From Lentisphaerota bacterium (GTDB taxonomy: Bacteria > Verrucomicrobiota > Lentisphaeria > Oligosphaerales > JABHEG01), in assembly GCA_018676675.1 (NCBI GenBank), contig JABHEG010000199.1, forward strand, positions 1 to 43,779: 43,779 nucleotides of DNA, read 5' to 3'. Under the pieces are notes generated by a model. It saw only the letters and a list, made by a program, of their open reading frames with translations, was not told the origin of the DNA and did not search any database. The position numbers and the translations under genes were made by a program. Within the stretch, counting starts at the first letter, position 1; every line of letters starts with the position of its first letter. This document shows positions 6,672-14,849 of the stretch, in pieces.

Positions 6672-7901
6672 TCAGCTGCGTTCGAGCAACGCGGCCACCT
6701 CGAAATGCGCCGTCTGGGGGAACATATCGAACAGCGCGAGTCGCCGAAGCCGGTACCCGTCCTCAGATACCATTTTCCCAAGATCTCGGGCCAGCGTAGC
6801 CGGGTTGCAGGAGACGTAGAGGATTCGGGCGAACGAACTCGCGGCAAGCCCCTCTACGAGCCGCCCTGCACAGCCGGAACGAGGGGGATCCAGAAGCAGC
6901 GTGGTCTCGGTAAGGCGTTCACCAAGCTGTGACATGAGGCCGGGCAAGACCTTCTCTGTCGCCCCATGCATCGAGGTTACACTGGATATGCCGAGCTCAG
7001 TGTGGTTGTGGGATGCTGCTTCCGCCGCTCCCGGGTCCCGCTCAATGAGCCAGCGGCGCTTTGCCGCTCCACCAACCGCAAGAGAAAGCGCCCCGACCCC
7101 GGAGTAGGCGTCGATCAGGTAGGGGGTCGGCGCCGCAGAGAACCACTCAGAGACCGTCTTGAAGAGACTCTCGGCAACGGCTGGATTCGTCTGCCAGAAT
7201 CCCCCTGCCGGGACGCGAACTGGATTTCCCAACACACTTTCGGTCAACCAGGTAAAGGCGCGTGGAGCCCGACCGAAGAAGAACACCGTCCGTCCGGTCG
7301 AATCACGGCGAACCGACAGGTCGAAAGGATGAGGTCTGGTGGTGTTCTTCCTGGCCCAATTGGAGCGCTGGGCAGGTGCAAGAACTGCGTTTACCTCAGC
7401 CGATGCCAGCGGGCACTTATCCACGGGGAAGAGGGTCTCGTTGTCAAGCTCACAGAAACCATACTCAAGCCTGTCATCCCCGGCAGTTGGACGAAAGGCC
7501 TGAAGCCTCAACCGGTTGCGGTAACCAAAAGGTGTGGGACAGGGCACAATTGGGTCGACATCCGGAACACTTCCCAAACGCCCCACGCGGCGAAGCAACT
7601 CCAGCAGTTGCCCTTTCTTGAGCTCAACCTGGGTGGCATGATCGATATGCTGATAGCGGCACCCACCGCAACGGCCGTAGAACGGGCACGCCGGTTCACA
7701 ACGCCCCGGTCCGGGGGTCAGGAGTTCCCGGACAACAGCACGGGAAAAATGGCGATGGCTCGAAACGACCTCTGCACGTACGGAGTCACCGATCGTGGTA
7801 GAGGGGACGAACACGACGCACCCATCCGACGTCCGGGACACGCCGTCCCCCCCAAAGGCAACGTCCCCAATTGTCAGTTCGACTTCAGCGCCGGGCTGCA
7901 T
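6672..7901 (-). CDS. rlmD: 23S rRNA (uracil-C5)-methyltransferase, RlmD/TrmA family
   Basis: A 409-residue SAM-dependent RNA methyltransferase. A TRAM-like N-terminal OB fold (about 1-60) precedes an iron-sulfur motif C72-X5-C78-X2-C81 with the fourth Cys likely Cys163, as in E. coli RlmD (RumA). The catalytic domain shows FWQTNP (235-240), the SAM-binding loop DAYSGVG (264-270), LLDPPRSG (336-343), the nucleophile Cys365 in VSCNP and the base Glu401 in HFEVAALLE. It should methylate a uridine C5 in rRNA or tRNA; the 23S position cannot be told from this sequence alone. ATG 7901 is preferred, with GGAG 9 bases upstream; a TTG at 7916 is also in frame. It is transcribed divergently from the cupin gene. 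Confidence 0.9.
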   Translation of the reverse strand: MQPGAEVELTIGDVAFGGDGVSRTSDGCVVFVPSTTIGDSVRAEVVSSHRHFSRAVVRELLTPGPGRCEPACPFYGRCGGCRYQHIDHATQVELKKGQLLELLRRVGRLGSVPDVDPIVPCPTPFGYRNRLRLQAFRPTAGDDRLEYGFCELDNETLFPVDKCPLASAEVNAVLAPAQRSNWARKNTTRPHPFDLSVRRDSTGRTVFFFGRAPRAFTWLTESVLGNPVRVPAGGFWQTNPAVAESLFKTVSEWFSAAPTPYLIDAYSGVGALSLAVGGAAKRRWLIERDPGAAEAASHNHTELGISSVTSMHGATEKVLPGLMSQLGERLTETTLLLDPPRSGCAGRLVEGLAASSFARILYVSCNPATLARDLGKMVSEDGYRLRRLALFDMFPQTAHFEVAALLERS

Positions 7902-7933
7902 GCAGTACTTCTCCAAGTCACGGATGACGTGTG

Positions 7934-7962
7934 TTTACATCAAGACGAACATACACTATAAT
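7934..7962 (+). promoter_or_regulatory. Sigma-70-type promoter for the cupin gene
   Basis: TTTACA (7934-7939) and TATAAT (7957-7962) are separated by exactly 17 bases: five of six and six of six consensus positions. The start of transcription would fall near 7969, leaving a leader of about 115 bases before the cupin ATG at 8083. This is the best consensus promoter I found in the window. Confidence 0.75.
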
Positions 7963-8082
7963 TCCACCGCACCGGGGTTCAACGAGGACCTCACCCAAGC
8001 CGTAGGGAAGCGGCCAGCTCGAATCCCCCCACAGGAAGCCCCAAGAAGCGAAATCCCACTGCCCGGGCAAGGAGTATGGTTC

Positions 8083-8460
8083 ATGGAGAAATCAGGCGTC
8101 AAGGTCCTCAAACGCACCGATGGTATCCCCTTCACCATGGGAGATGGCCGGAACCGGCGCCTCCTCTACCCCGAAATGGGCTCCAAGAGCGTGACTCTGA
8201 ACTACGCGGAACATGCGCCGGGCGTCACCTTCACGCCGCACGTCCACGAACACTCGACCGATGTTATCATCGTGCTGGAAGGAAAAGGACAGATTGTCTC
8301 AGACGACGACGTCGTTGAGTTTGAGGCAGGTGACGTCCTCTATGTCCCCCCCGGAGTCTATCATGGAACGACAAACACCGGCGACGAGACACTCGTGATG
8401 TACAGCCTTCAGGCCCCACCCGACCCCGATCTCTACACCGGGGCGAAGGACAAGCGCTGA
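8083..8460 (+). CDS. Single-domain cupin protein
   Basis: A small protein of 125 residues with one cupin barrel. Cupin motif 1 is PHVHEHSTDVIIVLEGKG (52-69), giving metal ligands His53, His55 and Asp60 in the usual Glu position. Motif 2 is GDVLYVPPGVYHGTTN (83-98) with His94. Such proteins bind a divalent metal and act as sugar or small-molecule isomerases, dioxygenases or ligand sensors; the function of this one is not inferable. ATG 8083 is chosen because AAGGAG (8069-8074) is 8 bases upstream, although the frame is open from 7795. The gene runs towards the ADP-ribosylglycohydrolase-like gene, with only 8 bases between the two stops. Confidence 0.85.
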   Translation: MEKSGVKVLKRTDGIPFTMGDGRNRRLLYPEMGSKSVTLNYAEHAPGVTFTPHVHEHSTDVIIVLEGKGQIVSDDDVVEFEAGDVLYVPPGVYHGTTNTGDETLVMYSLQAPPDPDLYTGAKDKR

Positions 8461-8468
8461 CCGCAGGA

Positions 8469-10325
8469 CTACGGTTCGAAAACCAAGTCGCCCCAGCCCT
8501 TCCCGCTCGGTTCGGTCAGGAAGAGGTGACTCTCTCCTTCGAGGTCCGCAATCCGCCACACTCCGACGAGGTCATTCCAACCGGGCTTCAGCACGCCCAT
8601 TCCGTGATGGGTGGCCGGACCGGCATGGTAGCTGGGACGCATGAGCTCGGCGCCCGGATTGTCCACGGTACACTCACCATTGAGCCAGACACGCACCGGA
8701 TTGTTGGACGGAGAGCAGACCTTGACCTCCCGTTCGTAGGCCGAGGGGTTGAGCACGCGCGTGCGCCCAACCCACGTACCCACTTCTGCCAATGGCAAGA
8801 GGTTGCCGGTGACGGCTATGCGTTCGCCCTCTACCGCAGGAGAAGAGCCGCCGAGCCCGTCAAACGCCTCAACCGGCCTGATCTCCATGTGCCAGAACAT
8901 GGGGCGGACAAAGGACACCGTGAACGACCATGGCGAAATCCCTTCAGCCTGGATGGCGACGGCGAGATCGGCATGGCAACGGACCGGGCTTTCCGAGGCC
9001 AGTTCCACATTCACCTTCAGCTCGGAAGACTCCCCCGGGGCGATATCAATCGCTTCCGGCGCGATCGTCACCGTGTTCAGCCCAGGAGTCAACCCAGCTG
9101 CGGCAACAGGCCCTTCCATGCGTCGTTCGGTTTCGTTCTGCAGCGTCACAACGACGTGGTTTGTCGCCCCGGGAGCGAGAACGGGGCCGTCCGGGTAGCG
9201 CACAAGAATACGGCCGTGATGGAAGCGGCGCTCTGCCGTGTCACGGGCATTGCTCCAGAGTCCGGATGCCTGCATCTGCTGCCTGAGTTCCTCGGGTGCT
9301 GGGAGCACCAAATCCAGCTCTCGACCGGGACCAAATACATACCCCAATTGGGCCAGAGATCCGACTGCAATCGCGGCCGTCCTCTCGGTCAGTTCCTGAA
9401 GCGTCTTTGGTTGGTTGTGGATGCGCGTACGCTCTTCGATGATGGCAATCCCGTCTCCCAGAGGCTCCATCCAGCGTTCCGGCAAACGTTCAGCTCCCCA
9501 TGCAATCCCCAGGATCGCCCCCAATGTCGCGCCGGTGCAGTCTGTGTCAAAACCGCAGTTGACGGCATCGCAGATCGCTTGCCCAAAATCGGTCGGGGCG
9601 CTGTACCAGCCCAGAAGTGTAAAGGCGATATTCTGTGGCGCATCTGTGAAGTTCGCATGGTTCCCAACAAGGTCCAGAACGGCCTGGCGTGATGCTCCCC
9701 AGCTGCCGGTCGCGTTCCACGTCTCAATCATGATACGGACAGCTTGGGATGTCCGGCAATCATCGGGGATGGCGGCCAGCCCAAGCTTCATCAACTCGTC
9801 CCGGTCCTCGGTCAGATAGGCCGCGCTCTCGATAACCGCAAAGAGCATTTCTGCATAGACAGACTCGTCGGTGTGGTCAACGATCGCATCCGCCCGGGCC
9901 AGACGAGCGGCGATGAGCGGAAGGCCCGGGGCAATGCAAGCCCAGATCTCTGACCGTATTGGGCACCCCATACTGCTCCCGAACGCATTATTGAACGCCC
10001 CGGAGAGAGGAGGAAGAAGGCCTTTGCGCACGTTCGTTTTCCCAAACCCGTACTCGTCCCAATTGGGCAGGTAGTGATCCAGCCACTCGGCCGCCAGATC
10101 CTCCGCCGTCAGACATTGTCCCCGGGTCTCCAAAGCGTGGAGCCAAACGAGTTGGACCTCCAAGTCGTCATTCGGGATGCCACCGGCCTGAACCTTGGGA
10201 TACCAGTCAAGTGTCAGAATTTCCCGGCGTCCTTCCACGGGACCCCCGAGCGTTCCCCCCGAGTTCTTCCCCATCCAGCATCCCAACGTCTTTGTGAAGT
10301 ACGTGTTCCAGTCAAGACGTGCCAT
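8469..10325 (-). CDS. ADP-ribosylglycohydrolase-fold protein with C-terminal beta domains
   Basis: A 618-residue protein. The N-terminal half (about 8-300) is an ADP-ribosyl-glycohydrolase (DraG/ARH) fold. It shows GIPNDDLEV (Asp53-Asp54) near the start and GFDTDCTGATLGAILG (Asp260, Asp262) at the end, the two acidic clusters that hold the binuclear metal site in this family. The remainder (about 330-618) looks like beta-sandwich domains, with a central stretch resembling an alpha-galactosidase NEW3-type repeat (APGATNHVVVTLQNETERRMEG). No signal peptide is evident, so it is probably cytoplasmic. Paralogs with this layout occur in sugar-degrading clusters of PVC bacteria, where hydrolysis of a carbohydrate glycosidic bond is more plausible than protein de-ADP-ribosylation. 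ATG 10325 has AAAGGA 8 bases upstream. Confidence 0.82.
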   Translation of the reverse strand: MARLDWNTYFTKTLGCWMGKNSGGTLGGPVEGRREILTLDWYPKVQAGGIPNDDLEVQLVWLHALETRGQCLTAEDLAAEWLDHYLPNWDEYGFGKTNVRKGLLPPLSGAFNNAFGSSMGCPIRSEIWACIAPGLPLIAARLARADAIVDHTDESVYAEMLFAVIESAAYLTEDRDELMKLGLAAIPDDCRTSQAVRIMIETWNATGSWGASRQAVLDLVGNHANFTDAPQNIAFTLLGWYSAPTDFGQAICDAVNCGFDTDCTGATLGAILGIAWGAERLPERWMEPLGDGIAIIEERTRIHNQPKTLQELTERTAAIAVGSLAQLGYVFGPGRELDLVLPAPEELRQQMQASGLWSNARDTAERRFHHGRILVRYPDGPVLAPGATNHVVVTLQNETERRMEGPVAAAGLTPGLNTVTIAPEAIDIAPGESSELKVNVELASESPVRCHADLAVAIQAEGISPWSFTVSFVRPMFWHMEIRPVEAFDGLGGSSPAVEGERIAVTGNLLPLAEVGTWVGRTRVLNPSAYEREVKVCSPSNNPVRVWLNGECTVDNPGAELMRPSYHAGPATHHGMGVLKPGWNDLVGVWRIADLEGESHLFLTEPSGKGWGDLVFEP

Positions 10326-10512
10326 CCGATGAGTCCTTTCGGTCGAGCTTTCCAGCGGAAGATCCAGCATACCCCGCAAGTGTCACAGCAAACAGGAAAT
10401 GTCATGCACGGGAGCAGTTCCGCAAGCGCTCAGCGAGTCGTATTCGACAACAGAGCGGGAGCCGCGGGACAACCACGCAGTTGAGCTCAATGAACGGGCA
10501 AAGCCGAGGCCG

Positions 10513-10529
10513 CCGGGGCTCGCCCCCGG
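10513..10529 (-). terminator. Short GC hairpin after the discoidin/TIM-barrel gene
   Basis: CCGGGG (10513-10518) pairs with CCCCGG (10524-10529) across a 5-base loop, 2 bases beyond the stop codon of the minus-strand gene. No T run follows. It may limit readthrough into the ADP-ribosylglycohydrolase-like gene, which begins 206 bases further on. The rest of that gap shows nothing else. Confidence 0.35.
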
Positions 10530-10531
10530 GC

Positions 10532-12814
10532 TTACCGCAATTGGAGATCCAGAAGGACGGCATCGCCGGGAAAAATGGTTGCCCGCCCGGCAGCGTTCGT
10601 CCCGATCCATGCCCACTCCGCGGTGCATGGTTCTGCTCCCGGGTTGGCCAGTAAAAGCCCTCCGTGCTTGCCGATCCTCATCGCGGAATGACGAATCGAT
10701 CCCGGGTGTACCCGGATCTCTCCGTGGGCAGGTGTGCCGTCAGCGATGACGTCTTCCAGCGGAGCCACTGCAGCCAAAGCCCGGCTCACCTCGAGGGTAT
10801 GCGCGGGATTGAAGTCTGCGAAACAAAAATACGTGACTCCCCCCGCGCCGTTGAGCAGTGTTTCCCACACCATCACGCGTGACGAGACCGGTCGAACACG
10901 ACCGTAGGTTCCCGTCGTCAACCAAGGAATGATGCGGTTATTCCCACCTCGCTCACGAGCAGCACGGATCCGGTCATGCACGGCCCCGGGATCGTCCCCG
11001 ACGTATAGACTGGGGCTCTGCAATTCGAGACGCTTGTCCTGCAGGAAGTCAAACACACCACAGTAAGTTTCCACGGTGTCCTGGTTGTACATCCCCAGCT
11101 CAGGGGGTGTCCAACCTTTCGCTGCGAAGCCGTCCCGCACCGCGGCGTTCAACGCATCCAGGATTTCCAGCGTCTGGCGCTTCACAAAGGCCTCCCACTC
11201 CAGCCCGGAGGCCTTGAATGCCGCCTGACAACGCGTGCAACGCTTCCCAAGCCACATGCCGGAGCCAGCAATTTCCCAATCCCAAAGGACATACTCATGC
11301 GGGCCAACCATGAGAGCGTGATCGGCGATTCGCTGGATTTCCTCCTCGAAATACTGGCCCCGATAGGAAGGGCAGAAACTGGGTTCCCGCGGGACGTTGC
11401 CCGGAATCTGGCACTTGAATTCCTTCGCGTCTTCGGGATGCCGCCAGTTCACCGAGTGAATTGGGGATTCCATGTAGACGACACGGTAGCCAAGCTCACG
11501 TAGACGTTTGAGGCGGCGCCCTCCCTCAGACAGTGAGCCGGGATCAGGCGACTGTCGCACCGTCTCGACCGGCAGTCCCTCCTTGAGCGCACGGCTCGCC
11601 CAGGCCCGGGGAAACGTCGGGACGGTGTTGAAGCCCAAACGGGCGTAGGCGACCTCAAAGTCAGGCCACAACGCCTGCTGGCGATCAACCATCCAGCCGA
11701 TGCTGGCAGACAGCCGCTTCAGACGAAATGGGGGGGGTAACTCGGCCGGCCGCAGACGGACCTGTTGCCAGGGCTGGGCCTCAGCGTTCTTCCCAATAGC
11801 CCGGATCTCCATCACGCCGTCGCCACTGGGGATGCCTTGAATGAAGAGTGGACCTATCCGGATGGAATTTCCGCCCCGCCCGTAGCGATACGCCAGAACT
11901 CCTGGTTCCGCCTTCTGCGGACCGAAGTACGGTGGGGCTGTGAGCGTAACTCCTTCAGGCACTCGGAACTCGTAGCGCACAAACAACTTGGCGTTGTCGG
12001 GACGCAGATCAGTCTGGCGCAACCACAGCGGAAAGGCCACATCGGGAACGACAGGATACTCCGGCTCATCCGATCGAACCCACACGTCCCGTGTCTGCAG
12101 TTCAGTCCGGGGGCGTTGACTGATGTCGCTGCCCTGCCCTTCCCCCGCCAGTACCGCAAGTTCGTCGCTGGCCAGCCAGTTGCCATCCATCTCGAACTGC
12201 AGTACCACGTACCTCATGCGGGCGTTGTCCGCCTCCACCACGATCGGGTAAATGTAGACATCGTCACCCGAATCAGGTGGCCCGAGATTCGGCAGCCGAT
12301 AGGTGTCGGTGGCTGCCACATCATCCCGCCAGCGCAGACGCTCTCGGAGGACATGTACATAACGCCCGTCCAGTCCGCCGGAGAGCCGAACTCGCCGGGG
12401 CCCATAGAAGTTCCGCTTCCGGCATCCGGCCACAACCCGCCAGACGATGCGTTGGACGGCCTTTGGCTCCCCCAGGTCAATGATGATCGTGTTCCAACGA
12501 CCGGCGTTCCCCTTCCAGCCAACGGCTTTGGGCTCCCACCAGATTGCCTGGTTGGAGCGCCTACACAGAGCCCCGTCAACCAAATCCTGAGCATCACTCC
12601 CACCCTCTGAGGTGAGATGATACTCGGGAGTTGGGCTGAAGGTGACCGGACGGCTGAGCGCCAGGTTCGTCCCCTCTGTCTGTTCCTCCCAGGACGTCAG
12701 CATTCTGTCCAGGCTGTATTCGGCCGGCTCAGCGATACCACCATGTTGAGCTCTGGAGTACACCCCGCACGCAAGCAGGAAACAGACTGACCAGCGTTGA
12801 CAACGGCTCAGCAT
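10532..12814 (-). CDS. Secreted protein: discoidin-like domain plus TIM-barrel glycosidase-like domain
   Basis: A 760-residue protein with a signal peptide (about 1-22, ending YSRAQ). Residues 48-215 resemble an F5/8-type C (discoidin) sugar-binding domain: NLALSRPVTF, LVDGALCRRS, IIIDLGEPKAVQRIVWRV. A second beta region follows to about 360. The rest looks like a TIM barrel of glycoside-hydrolase type, with GFNTVPTFPR, the acidic strand end EYVLWDWEIAG, a CTRC pair before a helix, and a small C-terminal beta domain that ends the protein. I cannot assign a CAZy family. Its likely role is cleaving or binding a polysaccharide outside the cytoplasm. GAGGA lies 5 bases before the ATG. The upstream isomerase gene ends 14 bases away, so the two are co-transcribed. 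Confidence 0.75.
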   Translation of the reverse strand: MLSRCQRWSVCFLLACGVYSRAQHGGIAEPAEYSLDRMLTSWEEQTEGTNLALSRPVTFSPTPEYHLTSEGGSDAQDLVDGALCRRSNQAIWWEPKAVGWKGNAGRWNTIIIDLGEPKAVQRIVWRVVAGCRKRNFYGPRRVRLSGGLDGRYVHVLRERLRWRDDVAATDTYRLPNLGPPDSGDDVYIYPIVVEADNARMRYVVLQFEMDGNWLASDELAVLAGEGQGSDISQRPRTELQTRDVWVRSDEPEYPVVPDVAFPLWLRQTDLRPDNAKLFVRYEFRVPEGVTLTAPPYFGPQKAEPGVLAYRYGRGGNSIRIGPLFIQGIPSGDGVMEIRAIGKNAEAQPWQQVRLRPAELPPPFRLKRLSASIGWMVDRQQALWPDFEVAYARLGFNTVPTFPRAWASRALKEGLPVETVRQSPDPGSLSEGGRRLKRLRELGYRVVYMESPIHSVNWRHPEDAKEFKCQIPGNVPREPSFCPSYRGQYFEEEIQRIADHALMVGPHEYVLWDWEIAGSGMWLGKRCTRCQAAFKASGLEWEAFVKRQTLEILDALNAAVRDGFAAKGWTPPELGMYNQDTVETYCGVFDFLQDKRLELQSPSLYVGDDPGAVHDRIRAARERGGNNRIIPWLTTGTYGRVRPVSSRVMVWETLLNGAGGVTYFCFADFNPAHTLEVSRALAAVAPLEDVIADGTPAHGEIRVHPGSIRHSAMRIGKHGGLLLANPGAEPCTAEWAWIGTNAAGRATIFPGDAVLLDLQLR

Positions 12815-12828
12815 CTTGGTCCTCGCAG

Positions 12829-13671
12829 CTATAGTAGCACTGCTTCCAGCGCTGCAACTCCCTGGCGTATATCCTCAATCCGGTCGTCACCGGCCTCGCG
12901 CTCAAAGATGTACCCTCCCTCAAAATCCGCATCTGCCAGGATCTGCACAAAGGCCTGCCAATCGACCTCCCCTGTTCCGACAACCACCTCGTCTCCCCAT
13001 TCACCCTTCACCTTCGTACGTCTTGCGTCCTTCACGTGTACCCCTAAGACGTGTGGTGCCAGCTGTCGCAGTGCCGCAATCGGCTCGTCCATGTCGTACA
13101 TAATCATGTTTGCCGGATCAAAGTTCACCGCCACATTCGTCACGTCGCGTGCCCGGAGTTCCCCGATAAAAGCCAACAGCGTCTCAGCGCTTTCCTGCCC
13201 AGTCTCCAGGTTGAGCGTCACTCCGTGATCAGCAAACATGCGTGCGATCTTGATGACTCGCCCGATGAGCTTCTCGAAATCCGGGTCACTGGGTTCATGT
13301 GGCAGGAACCCGGCATGGGTCATTACATAAGGCAACCCCATCTCCTGGGCTGTTGCCGCCGCTCCCTTTGCCAGTTCCCAGTTCTCGTCCCAGTGCTGGT
13401 CCGGCACAACGCCACCGGTCACCTTGATCGCGGCAGGAGTCGAGTAGTCCTCACCGATTGTCGAGAACATACCTGAAGCGATCGAGATCCCGGCTTCCCC
13501 CAGAAGCTCCTGCACCCCGGTCCACACGCCGTGATCACCACGGTGGGCTGTGAGCCCAAGCTGTACCGTGGCTACACCAACGGCTTTCACTTTGTCCCGC
13601 AAGTCCTCAGCGCCGGTCGACTGAAGTGACCAGCTGCACACACCAATCTGTTCTGCACGTTGTGTCGTCAT
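12829..13671 (-). CDS. Sugar phosphate isomerase/epimerase (AP_endonuc_2 TIM barrel)
   Basis: A 280-residue protein of the xylose-isomerase-like TIM-barrel superfamily. The four metal ligands expected in this fold are visible: Glu156 (LNLETG), Asp185 (NFDPANM), His212 (GVHVKDA) and Glu257 (IFEREAG). Members isomerise or epimerise keto-sugars or dehydrate inosose. The substrate is unknown. There is no signal peptide, so it is cytoplasmic. It is the second of two such genes in a minus-strand run (69 bases after the first) and lies directly before the secreted glycosidase-like gene, consistent with processing of sugars released by that protein. Confidence 0.87.
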   Translation of the reverse strand: MTTQRAEQIGVCSWSLQSTGAEDLRDKVKAVGVATVQLGLTAHRGDHGVWTGVQELLGEAGISIASGMFSTIGEDYSTPAAIKVTGGVVPDQHWDENWELAKGAAATAQEMGLPYVMTHAGFLPHEPSDPDFEKLIGRVIKIARMFADHGVTLNLETGQESAETLLAFIGELRARDVTNVAVNFDPANMIMYDMDEPIAALRQLAPHVLGVHVKDARRTKVKGEWGDEVVVGTGEVDWQAFVQILADADFEGGYIFEREAGDDRIEDIRQGVAALEAVLL

Positions 13672-13740
13672 GTCTCGTTATCCTCACGTCCTAGATGGTC
13701 AACAACCGAATGTCCCGGCTCGCGTACCAGGATGGTACTC

Positions 13741-14556
13741 TCACCCCTCGTTGCGCACGTTCTGTACAAACTCAACGCTCTTGCGCGCGTCATCCTCATC
13801 CGTCCCCAACCCTCCACACTCGATGGCCAGGCATCCCCCGAAGCCACTTGCAGCAAGCTTCCGGATGATGGGAGCATTGTCCACCTCACCCTCGCCCAAC
13901 GGCACCATACCGAAGGACTCTCCTCGTGGCACCACATCCTTCAGATGTACGTGCGCCGTGTATTGAGCCAGGCGCTCAAAGGCGGCATTGTGATCAGCTC
14001 CTACGTAGCGGAAGTTCCCAACATCGAACGTGAAGCGGACGCCAGTGTCGCCGGCATGTCCCAGGATCTCTTCGCAGTGATCCGCCGTTCCCACGAGCAG
14101 CCCCGCTGGTCCGCCGCGGTTCTCAAATGTCACGGTGATGCCATAGTCAGCTGCGATCGGAGCGCATTCCCCGAGTCCAATGCCGTATTCTCGACGCCAG
14201 TCCTCTGCCGAGAGATCACCGGTGGGACTCCCGAGCATGACATGTCCGCAGTCAAGCTTCCCCAAACGCTCAAAGATCCTTCGGGCTTCCTGTTCCCGCT
14301 CGCCCCTTGCCGCCTCTCCACGGGTGATGAGATCAAGTCCGGTATGTGAGGAGGCAACAGGTAGCCCCGTGTCGCTCAAAGCGGCAAGAAAGGCCGAAAT
14401 ATCCGCCTGTGGGTCACCTAAGTGTGCCTCAGCCAGATCGATGGCCTCAACCCCAAGCGTGGCACACAGTCGGATTGCATCCGGCAAACTCATGCATCCC
14501 TCACGGATGGAGCGCCCGAACGAATACGTCATCATCCCAATTGCCGGCTTTGCCAC
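13741..14556 (-). CDS. Sugar phosphate isomerase/epimerase, first gene of the operon
   Basis: A 271-residue TIM-barrel protein of the same superfamily as its downstream neighbour but only distantly similar. Metal ligands are Glu145 (VTFENRGG), Asp178 (FTFDVGNF), His204 (AHVHLKD) and Glu246 (LAIECGG). It starts with GTG 14556, supported by AAGGAGG 7 bases upstream. It is the promoter-proximal gene of the minus-strand run 14556 to 8469 and is divergent from the large secreted protein at 14850. Having two different barrels side by side suggests two consecutive sugar steps (for example an epimerisation followed by an isomerisation); this is an inference. Confidence 0.87.
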   Translation of the reverse strand: MAKPAIGMMTYSFGRSIREGCMSLPDAIRLCATLGVEAIDLAEAHLGDPQADISAFLAALSDTGLPVASSHTGLDLITRGEAARGEREQEARRIFERLGKLDCGHVMLGSPTGDLSAEDWRREYGIGLGECAPIAADYGITVTFENRGGPAGLLVGTADHCEEILGHAGDTGVRFTFDVGNFRYVGADHNAAFERLAQYTAHVHLKDVVPRGESFGMVPLGEGEVDNAPIIRKLAASGFGGCLAIECGGLGTDEDDARKSVEFVQNVRNEG

Positions 14557-14587
14557 CGTTCTTCCTCCTTGTTCACTGATATTGATT

Positions 14588-14653
14588 TGCCACGGCTGGA
14601 ATCACACAAAGACCGACCCTATCGTCAAACAGGACACGAATCAACCCGTGGCA
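14588..14653. promoter_or_regulatory. Pair of inverted 8-bp half-sites in a divergent promoter region
   Basis: TGCCACGG (14588-14595) and its exact reverse complement CCGTGGCA (14646-14653) lie in the 293-base gap between the isomerase operon and the secreted DUF4091-like gene. Centre spacing is 58 bases. They could be operator halves shared by both promoters, or an accidental pair. Confidence 0.3.
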
Positions 14654-14769
14654 CGGAAAGTCCAGGGATGTTTCGGTCGTGTCTGACGTCCCACGGTCTG
14701 TCAGAGCCGCGATTGACGGGAGTGGACGCCCCTGGACGTCCCAATCGGGAATCGTCCCCGCAAGTCGAA

Positions 14770-14796
14770 GCCTAGTGGCGCCCGCCGCCACTAGGC
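14770..14796 (+). promoter_or_regulatory. Perfect 11-bp hairpin in the leader of the DUF4091-like gene
   Basis: GCCTAGTGGCG (14770-14780) pairs perfectly with CGCCACTAGGC (14786-14796) around the loop CCCGC. It ends 53 bases before the start codon at 14850. No T tract follows, so it is not a classic terminator. It may be an mRNA-stabilising or attenuating structure, or a palindromic operator. Confidence 0.55.
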
Positions 14797-14849
14797 CAAA
14801 CCGTTGGCTGCGTGCTCAGTGGCCGCCCCGCATGCCCAGGAGAACCGAC

